DNA of 64,000 nucleotides from JBBREP01 sp963716525 (GTDB lineage Bacteria > Actinomycetota > Acidimicrobiia > IMCC26256 > PALSA-610): NCBI GenBank assembly GCA_963716525.1, contig OY970315.1:4530536-4594535 (forward strand), written 5' to 3'. The position numbers were made by a program, and so were the translations under genes. The stretch's first letter is position 1; each line of letters opens with the position of its first letter. This document shows, piece after piece, positions 55,190 to 64,000 of the stretch. The notes under the pieces were generated by a model. The model made no database searches. It was not told where the DNA came from and was given only the letters and a program-made list of their open reading frames with translations.

Positions 55190-56666
55190 GCGGGCGACGC
55201 TACCGCTGCCCTGCGACGCGACCGCCGGACGACCGCGGCGCCGCCGGCCACGAGCATCGCTGCGGCGAGCGCGACGAGCACGGGGGCGCGCGCGCCCAGG
55301 TGGGCGACCTCGCGCGTCCACCAGAGGAGCGCGCGCACGGGCACGAATGCGGCCTGGGCGGCGGCGGGCGCGACCGCGCCGACCGCCGCGATCGGGATCG
55401 CGAGCACCGTGATCGGCTCGGCGGCCGGCACGGCGAGCAGGTTCGCGGCCGGAGCGATCCACGCGATCGTGCCGAACACCGCCACGAGCACCGGGGCCAC
55501 GCCGATCTGCGCCGCGATCGTGACTCCGAGCACAGCGCGCGTCCAGCGCGGCCCCGGCACGAGCCGTTCGACAGGTTGCGCGAGGAGCGCAATGCCGGCA
55601 CACGCCGATGCCGACAGCTGGAAGCCGACCGAATGCACGAGGAACGGATCGACGAGCAGCAGTACGACCACCGCGTAGCAGAGCGACCGCAGCGCGCGGA
55701 CCGGACGCCCGCTCGCGCGCGCCGTCATCACGATCAGCGCCATCGCGCTGGCGCGCAGCACCGACGGCTCGAACCGGGTCATGGCCGCGAACACCAACAC
55801 CACGAGGACCCCCGAGAGAAAGCGGCCGATCGTGGGTAGGCGCCGCTGGAACGGTCGCGCCAGCGCGAGCACGAATGCGACGTTCGCCCCCGACACCGCG
55901 AGCAGGTGGCTCAACCCGGCGGCGCGGAAATCGCCGACGGTACGGTCGTCGAGCGCGCGGGTGTCGCCGAGCAGGAAGCCGTCGAGCAGCGCGTGGTCGC
56001 CGGCCGGGAGCGGCGCGAGCCCACGCTCGATCACACCGCGCAGCGCGTTCGCGAGCGCGAGGTAGCGCGACCCGCGGGCGCGGCGTCGATGATCGCGACG
56101 ACGTCGACGCGAGCCACGGCGTGCTGCCAGATCGTGCGGGCGTCGAAGCCGGTGAGCGGGCGCGGGTCGCCCTCGACGGTGACGGTGTCGCCCGCGTCGA
56201 GCGCCGCGAGCTCGGACGCGCTCGTGGCGGTGGCGCGCAGGAGCACGGTCCGGTGCAGCCCGCGCCAACGGTCACCGGCCGCGAGGTGACTGCCGATGCG
56301 GAACCGGTCGACGCGCACGAGTGCCGTGGTGTCGAAGCGGCCCGGATTGGGATCGTTCGCGAGCACGCCGTGGACGACGAGCGGCCGCGGGTTGCGCAGC
56401 AACGGCACGAGCCCGTGCTGCACGACACCGTGGTGGGCGCGTGCCGCGCAGCAGAGCGCGAGGCCGAGGCAGCACAGCGCAACCGCCGCGACCTGCGCCA
56501 CCCGCAGGCCCGTGCACGCGAGCAGCACGCCGACCACGACGACCGCGGCGCAGACGCGCGCCGCCCCCGCGGGCGCGACGCCGGTACCGGCCCACGCGCC
56601 GCCGATCGTGGCGCCGGCGCACGCGACCGGCGAGAGTTCGGTGCGCCACGAGCCGGCGACGGCCAC
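55186..56666 (-). CDS. comEC: ComEC/Rec2-type DNA uptake channel protein (frame broken once)
   Basis: A restored length of about 493 residues. The N-terminal part has three or four membrane helices and the OB-fold region of ComEC (VTVEGDPRPLTGF). The competence domain includes LLDGFLLGDTRALDD and GLSHLLAVSGANVAFVLAL, followed by several helices. A base is missing near 56070-56078. No metallo-beta-lactamase domain follows, so the predicted nuclease part is absent. It lies 7 nt after comEA; together they move single-stranded DNA across the membrane. Confidence 0.88.
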
Positions 56667-56673
56667 GACGGCC

Positions 56674-57405
56674 TCACACCGTCACGAGCGGTCGCAGGTC
56701 GGCGAGGCGCCGGTCGCCGATCCCACGGACCTCGCGCAGGTCGTCGACCGAGCGGAACCCGCCGAGGCGGGTGCGGGTGGCGATGATTCCCTGCGCCAGC
56801 GACGGTCCGATCCCCGGCAACGATTCGAGCTGTGCCTCCGACGCGGTGTTGAGATCGACCGGCGCGCCCGGCGCGCCGGTACCGTCACCGCCCACGCCGC
56901 CGCTCGTGTTCGCCGACGGGTCGGCGGCCGGCATCGGGCTGACGTGCTCGCCGACCTTGGGCACGTAGACGCGCACGCCGTCGACGAGCCGGGCGGCGAG
57001 ATCGAGGGCGTTGGGGTCGGAGCCGGCGCGGGCGCCGCCCGCCGCGGTGATCGCGTCGATGACGCGCGCGCCCGCGCGCAACGTCACGACGCCGGGCCGG
57101 GCCACGGCCCCCGCCACCGACACGACGAGCAGTGTGCCCGCGGTGGTGACGGCCGTCGCGGCCGTGCTCGTGGGCGGCGAGCCCGGCGAGCCCGGCGAGC
57201 CCGGCGAGCCCGGCGCTTGACCGGCGACGGTGTCGCCGACGGCGCCCGGTGGCGATGCGCCGCCCGAGCGCGCCGCCACGAAGCCCACCCCGGCGACGAC
57301 CAGCACCACCACGGCGACGGCAGCCATCGCGACACGCAGCCGCACCGCCGTGGTTGTGCACTTCGCCCGAGCGCGCACCAGTTCGGTGATCTCGCGCCAC
57401 TCCAT
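56674..57405 (-). CDS. comEA: ComEA-like DNA-binding competence protein
   Basis: 243 residues from the ATG at 57405 (AGGAGG 9 nt upstream). One membrane helix (about residues 25-45) anchors it. A Gly-Ser-Pro repeat linker follows, then an SLBB domain (VAGAVARPGVVTLRAGARV), and a C-terminal double helix-hairpin-helix: VDLNTASEAQLESLPGIGPS and LREVRGIGDRRLADLRPL. It binds incoming DNA outside the membrane. It lies 78 bp downstream of leuS. Confidence 0.9.
   Translation of the reverse strand: MEWREITELVRARAKCTTTAVRLRVAMAAVAVVVLVVAGVGFVAARSGGASPPGAVGDTVAGQAPGSPGSPGSPGSPPTSTAATAVTTAGTLLVVSVAGAVARPGVVTLRAGARVIDAITAAGGARAGSDPNALDLAARLVDGVRVYVPKVGEHVSPMPAADPSANTSGGVGGDGTGAPGAPVDLNTASEAQLESLPGIGPSLAQGIIATRTRLGGFRSVDDLREVRGIGDRRLADLRPLVTV
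57179..57214. repeat. Four 9-bp repeats inside comEA
   Basis: GAGCCCGGC repeated four times (read on the plus strand) encodes Gly-Ser-Pro x4 in the linker between the membrane anchor and the SLBB domain. Such in-frame repeats can change linker length by slippage. Confidence 0.9.
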
Positions 57406-57483
57406 GAGGACCTCCTCTCGCACGTTCGCTCTGTGAGGGAGGAGGTGGCGGCGCCGGCACACGGCGCCCCGCCGGCGGCGACG

Positions 57484-60347
<2,864 letters not shown>

Positions 60348-60358
60348 CCGAAGCGAGG

Positions 60359-61654
60359 CTAGTGAACGAGGCCCTCGGTGAGGTCCGTCGATAGCGGGCC
60401 TTCGGGCATCGCGCGCAGGGAGCGCACCGGCGACCACAGCACCCAACCCACGGGGAGCAGCGATCCGATGCCGGCGATCAGCAGCGTCGGCCGCAAGCCG
60501 AGCGCGGTGCCGAGCGAGCCGCCGAGCAGCGCGCCGAACGGCATCGTGCCCCACACCATGAACCGCATCGAGGCGTTCATGCGGCCCTGCATGCGCGGCG
60601 CGGTGATCACCTGGCGCAGGCTCCCCTGGTTCACGTTGTAGACGACGCCGCTGGACGAGAACAGCATCCACGCGACCACGAACCAGCCGAACGCACCGGC
60701 GCGGGGCGCGACGCCGAGCAGCAGCATGCCGACGCCGGTCACCAGGATCGACCACACGATCGCGGGTCCGACGCCGAGCGGTCGCGTGATGCGGCTGCAC
60801 AGCAGCGCGCCGAGCACCGAACCAATGCCGGCGAACGCGAACACGAGGCCGACCGTCCCCGCCGCGTAGTGCAGCTCGCGGACCGCGTACACGATGAACA
60901 CGGCGCTGATCATCGAGGAGAAGAGGTTCGACGTGGCGGTACAGCACGCGATCGGGCGCAGCATCGCGTGGTGCCACACATAGGCGAGGCCCTCGCGGAT
61001 CTCGGTGCGTAGGCGCGGCCGTTCGCCCGGGTCGTGCGGCTCCACCGGCGGCTCGACGGCACGGATCCGCGCGAGGAACAGCGCCGAACCCACGAAGCTC
61101 ACCGCGTCGACGAGCACCGCGGTGACCGCGCCGATCCACTGCACGAGCAGGCCGGCGATGCCCGGTCCCGCGACCTCCGCGCCCGAGCGGCTCACCTCGA
61201 GCTTGGCGTTGCCGTCGGCGATGCGTTCCCGCGCGACGAGCGACGGCAGGATCGACATGTTGGCCACGTCGAAGAACACGGTCATCACGCCGTTGAGGAA
61301 CACCACCACGTAGAGCTGGCCGATCGTGAGCACACCGAACGCGTGCGCGAGCGGCAGGCTGGCGAGCGCGAGGGCACGGCCGAGGTCGCACAGCATCATC
61401 ACGGGGCGGCGGCGTACCCGGTCGACGATCGCGCCCGCGGGCAGGCCCACGAGGAGGAACGGCGCGAACTCGATCGCGGTGAGCGCGCCCACCTGGAACG
61501 TGGTGGCGTGCAGCACCTTGATCGCCATGAGCGGGACGGCGAGCAGGCTCACCTGGGTGCCGAGCTGGCTCACGGTCTCGGCCGACCACAGCGGCAGGAA
61601 GTCGCGGTGGCGCAGCAGGGACCGGGCGGCGCCGGTGGTGGACTCGGCCGTCAC
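60359..61654 (-). CDS. MFS transporter
   Basis: 431 residues from the GTG at 61654, about 12 membrane helices. FLPLWSAETVSQLGTQVSLLA begins helix 1 (in two parts), and VGLPAGAIVDRVRRRPVMM is the typical loop 2-3 motif. It resembles the EntS/MFS_3 group of drug or siderophore exporters. The substrate is unknown. It is divergent from an ArsR-like regulator with repeats between them, and leuS begins 11 nt after its stop on the same strand. Confidence 0.85.
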   Translation of the reverse strand: MTAESTTGAARSLLRHRDFLPLWSAETVSQLGTQVSLLAVPLMAIKVLHATTFQVGALTAIEFAPFLLVGLPAGAIVDRVRRRPVMMLCDLGRALALASLPLAHAFGVLTIGQLYVVVFLNGVMTVFFDVANMSILPSLVARERIADGNAKLEVSRSGAEVAGPGIAGLLVQWIGAVTAVLVDAVSFVGSALFLARIRAVEPPVEPHDPGERPRLRTEIREGLAYVWHHAMLRPIACCTATSNLFSSMISAVFIVYAVRELHYAAGTVGLVFAFAGIGSVLGALLCSRITRPLGVGPAIVWSILVTGVGMLLLGVAPRAGAFGWFVVAWMLFSSSGVVYNVNQGSLRQVITAPRMQGRMNASMRFMVWGTMPFGALLGGSLGTALGLRPTLLIAGIGSLLPVGWVLWSPVRSLRAMPEGPLSTDLTEGLVH

Positions 61655-61665
61655 CGATTGAGTAT

Positions 61666-61693
61666 TGTCAACCGGTTGGTGGATGTCAATCGG
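61666..61693. promoter_or_regulatory. Candidate operator with direct repeats
   Basis: TGTCAACCGG (61666-61675) and TGTCAATCGG (61684-61693), 18 bp apart and in the same direction, between the divergent MFS and ArsR-like genes. The perfect palindrome CAACCGGTTG (61669-61678) overlaps the first repeat. The site covers the likely start of the regulator gene, as expected for autoregulation. Confidence 0.45.
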
Positions 61694-62191
61694 AATCGGC
61701 GGGGGGCCACGCCCGAGGAGACGCGCGCGCTCTCGCACCCGTTGCGGCTGCGGATCATCCGGTTGCTCTACGACGAGCAACTGTCGAACAAGGCGCTCGC
61801 CACCCGGCTCGGCGCGCACCCCGCGACGGTGCTGCACCATGTCCGCACGCTGGTGCGCACGGGGTTCGTCGTGCCGGCGGGCGAACAGCCCGGCGCGCGC
61901 GGCACGGTCGAGAAGCTCTACCGAGGCACCGGTAAGTCGTGGGAGCTGTCGATCGACGACGACGAGGCCGCGGCTGTGCGGGTGTCGCGCGCCGGCACCG
62001 AGGCGTTCATCGCCGAGCTGGCCGACGCGCCGGACGACGTCGACATGTCACGGCTCGCGCTCGTGATCACACCGGAACGTTTGCGCGAGATGGAGACGCG
62101 CATCGCTGCCATCCTCGACGAGTACGCGCTGCATGACGACGCTGGCGGGGAGCGCTGGGCCGTGTTCGTGGCGTACCACCGGCGGGCGTAA
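61679..62191 (+). CDS. ArsR-like helix-turn-helix regulator
   Basis: About 170 residues from the GTG at 61679 or a TTG 3 nt before it. The HTH reads ALSHPLRLRIIRLLYDEQLS and ATRLGAHPATVLHHVRTL. No metal-binding Cys pair is present, so a metal sensor is unlikely. The C-terminal helical part (VDMSRLALVITPERLREME) resembles other ArsR regulators of transport genes. It probably controls the divergent MFS gene. Confidence 0.8.
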   Translation: MDVNRNRRGATPEETRALSHPLRLRIIRLLYDEQLSNKALATRLGAHPATVLHHVRTLVRTGFVVPAGEQPGARGTVEKLYRGTGKSWELSIDDDEAAAVRVSRAGTEAFIAELADAPDDVDMSRLALVITPERLREMETRIAAILDEYALHDDAGGERWAVFVAYHRRA

Positions 62192-62273
62192 GCGCGGCGG
62201 GCGCATGGAACGGGCTCGGTCGCTGCTCGCCGGACAAGCCCCTTGACCACGAGCGACCGGATACGTTGCGCCG

Positions 62274-63470
62274 GTGCCGAACGACGGGCGGGTTGCTGCG
62301 ATCGCCGGGATCGGGCAGACGCGCTTCGCCCGCGACATGCAGCGCGGCGAGCTCGACCTCGCGTGCGAAGCCGTGCGGGCCGCGTGCGACGACGCCGGCG
62401 TATCGGTGCGCGACATCGACGGAGTCACGAGCTTTCACGTGGAGCAGGTCGACGAGATCCATCTCGCCTACGCGCTCGGCTTCGAGCAGCTGCGGTTCAT
62501 GGCGCGCACACCGTCGGGGGGTGGCGGCGCGGCGAGCGTGCTCGGGCTGGCGGCGCTGGCGGTCGAGCACGGGCAGGCCGACCACGTCGTGGTGTTCCGC
62601 GCCAGGAACCGCTCGAAGACGGCGTCGTACGGCGAGGGCATGAACCAGGGCGGGCGGCCGTGGGCGAAGAACCCGCCGCTGCTCGCCGACCGCCGTCAGT
62701 GGCACCACCCGTTCGGTGTGGCCGCGCCCGCGCACGAGATGGCACTCATCGCGCGCCGGCACATGCATGTGTTCGGCACGTTGGCGGAGCACTTCGGCAT
62801 GCAAGCCGTCGCGCAGCGCGCGCACGCCGCGAGGAACCCGCACACGCTGATGCGCCATGAGATCACCCTCGACAACTGGGCGGCCTCCCGCCCGATCGCC
62901 GAGCCGATCCGCCTGTTCGACTGCTCGCTCGAGCACGACGGTGCGGTCGCGCTCGTCGTGACCACCCTCGAACGGGCGCGGTCACTTGCGCAGGCTCCGG
63001 TGCGAGTGGTCGCGCATGGGCAGTGCGACGGACCGATCCACGTCGACCTGCCGACGTTCTTCGCAGAGACCGCGCTGTTCGGCGAGCGCGACAGCGGCGC
63101 ACTGCGGTTCGGGCGCGAGTTGTTCGCACGAGCCGGTCGCGCACCCTCGGATGTCGACGTGGCGATGATCTTCGACCATTTCACGATGGCAGTGCCGCTG
63201 TCGCTCGAGCAGTACGGCTTCTGCGGGCTCGGCGAGGGCGGGCCGTTCATCGAGTCTGGCGCGACGCGCTGGCCCGACGGGGGGCTGCCGGTCAACACGC
63301 ACGGCGGTTCGAACGGTGAGGCGTTCGTGCATGGCGTGAACCATCTCAACGAGGCGGTGCGCCAGCTCCGCGGGACGGCCGTCAATCAGGTGGCCGACGC
63401 CGAGCTCGCGTTCGTGTGCGGCTCGATCACCGACCCATCGGGTGCGGTGCTACTCGGACGCGACCGATGA
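62274..63470 (+). CDS. Thiolase-family (lipid-transfer protein-like) enzyme
   Basis: 398 residues from a GTG. It has a thiolase-fold layout: AAIAGIGQTRFARDMQRGE, AARTAC-like region replaced by SGGGGAASVLGLAALAV, and a C-terminal GGLPVNTHGGSNGEAFVHG. The usual nucleophilic Cys in the first half is absent, as in SCP-x/Ltp2-type proteins, which work as retro-aldolases with a DUF35 partner on steroid side chains. The partner lies directly downstream (ATGA overlap). Confidence 0.8.
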   Translation: MPNDGRVAAIAGIGQTRFARDMQRGELDLACEAVRAACDDAGVSVRDIDGVTSFHVEQVDEIHLAYALGFEQLRFMARTPSGGGGAASVLGLAALAVEHGQADHVVVFRARNRSKTASYGEGMNQGGRPWAKNPPLLADRRQWHHPFGVAAPAHEMALIARRHMHVFGTLAEHFGMQAVAQRAHAARNPHTLMRHEITLDNWAASRPIAEPIRLFDCSLEHDGAVALVVTTLERARSLAQAPVRVVAHGQCDGPIHVDLPTFFAETALFGERDSGALRFGRELFARAGRAPSDVDVAMIFDHFTMAVPLSLEQYGFCGLGEGGPFIESGATRWPDGGLPVNTHGGSNGEAFVHGVNHLNEAVRQLRGTAVNQVADAELAFVCGSITDPSGAVLLGRDR

Positions 63471-63910
63471 CGACCGACCCGGCCGTTCCCTTCCCCCGCC
63501 CCGCGCTCACCGGCGAGGCTGCGCCGTTCTGGGAGGCGGCTCGCGAGGGCCGGCTCGACATCGAGGCGTGTGCCGCATGCGGCACGCTGCGCCACCCGCC
63601 CAGGCCGGTGTGCGCGCGGTGCGGCTCGACCGCTTCCGAGTGGCGGACGGTGTCGGGCCACGGCGAGGTGTGGAGTTACACCACCGTCCACCGGCCCACC
63701 CTGCCCGCGTTCGATGCCGTCGTGCCGTATGTCGCGGTGGTCGTGCGGCTCGAGGAAGGGCCGTTCCTCGTGAGCAGACTGTCCAGTTCCGACGCTGCCG
63801 CGGCAGCGTCGGTAGTGGTCGGCGCGCCCGTGGAGATGGTGCCGGAACCGGTCGACGGCGAGCTCACCGTCCCACTCTTCCGGCTCAGCGAACCGCCGCC
63901 CACCCGCTAG
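63467..63910 (+). CDS. DUF35 zinc-ribbon/OB-fold protein
   Basis: 147 residues from an ATG overlapping the thiolase stop. The N-terminal helix FWEAAREGRLDIEACAACGT leads into a zinc ribbon with CAAC and CARC. The C-terminal OB fold follows (GHGEVWSYTTVHRP). Proteins of this kind bind acyl-CoA and form a complex with Ltp2-type thiolases. The pair probably acts in the breakdown of a steroid or branched acyl-CoA. Confidence 0.88.
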   Translation: MTTDPAVPFPRPALTGEAAPFWEAAREGRLDIEACAACGTLRHPPRPVCARCGSTASEWRTVSGHGEVWSYTTVHRPTLPAFDAVVPYVAVVVRLEEGPFLVSRLSSSDAAAAASVVVGAPVEMVPEPVDGELTVPLFRLSEPPPTR

Positions 63911-63928
63911 CATCGAATCTCCCTACAC

Positions 63929-64000
63929 GGGGCTGTAGCTCAGCTGGAAGAGCACTTGCATGGCATGCAAGGGGTCGTGGGTTCAAGTCCCATCAGCTCC
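63929..64000 (+). tRNA. tRNA-Ala (anticodon GGC)
   Basis: A cloverleaf with acceptor GGGGCTG/CAGCTCC (one G-U pair), anticodon arm CTTGC-ATGGCAT-GCAAG with GGC, and T-arm GTGGGTTCAAGTCCCAT. The discriminator base and CCA lie beyond the window edge. Confidence 0.93.

Overview
This is a GC-rich actinobacterial chromosome segment, probably from the class Acidimicrobiia or a close relative. The evidence is the high G+C with many GTG starts, a BldD orthologue, a HrcA/CIRCE heat-shock locus, a caa3-type oxidase, a primary sigma factor of actinobacterial type, and above all a leftward housekeeping block whose gene order I recognise from actinobacteria. No transposase, phage gene, CRISPR array or replication origin was seen.

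Layout. From 0 to 8.8 kb: a diphthine-ammonia-ligase-like gene, a MarR regulator divergent from a propeller-like lipoprotein, tRNA-Ile2, then otsA, an otsB-GH15 fusion and a DUF2142 membrane protein. From 8.8 to 17.5 kb (accessory, mostly leftward): a zinc ribbon, a BTAD/ATPase regulator, a degenerate PAS-GGDEF-EAL protein, an acyltransferase-3/SGNH protein, a prepilin with a large C-terminal domain, and tRNA-Asn. From 17.9 to 60.3 kb lies the leftward block: leuS, comEA, comEC, a DHPS-like gene, holA, lepA, hemW, hrcA, dnaJ, rsmE, bldD, phoH, ybeY, a CorC/CNNM gene, era, uppS, recO, glyS, a J-like/RDD protein, ppdK, dgt, dnaG and rpoD. It is interrupted by a caa3 oxidase operon (ctaC-D-E-F-G plus a cupredoxin), a sigma/anti-sigma pair, and a few rightward genes (lipid kinase, pentapeptide protein, acyl-CoA dehydrogenase, ribokinase, rpsT). 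From 60.3 to 64 kb: an MFS transporter divergent from an ArsR-like regulator, a thiolase/DUF35 pair, and tRNA-Ala.

How the genes work together. OtsA and OtsB make trehalose, and the trehalase-like GH15 domain fused to OtsB may hydrolyse it. CtaC-G form a terminal oxidase with its CuB assembly factor and a copper protein. ComEA and ComEC form a DNA-uptake channel. HrcA controls its own operon with DnaJ through a CIRCE element that overlaps the end of hemW. BldD, with a near-canonical c-di-GMP signature, and the degenerate GGDEF-EAL protein point to c-di-GMP-linked control.

Caution. About 18 reading frames, including the essential rpoD, leuS and holA, are broken by one-base shifts. Adding or removing one base restores a full-length protein in nearly every case. 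I read these mainly as sequence errors and annotate the restored genes over their whole span. Statements about families and synteny are from memory; nothing was searched.
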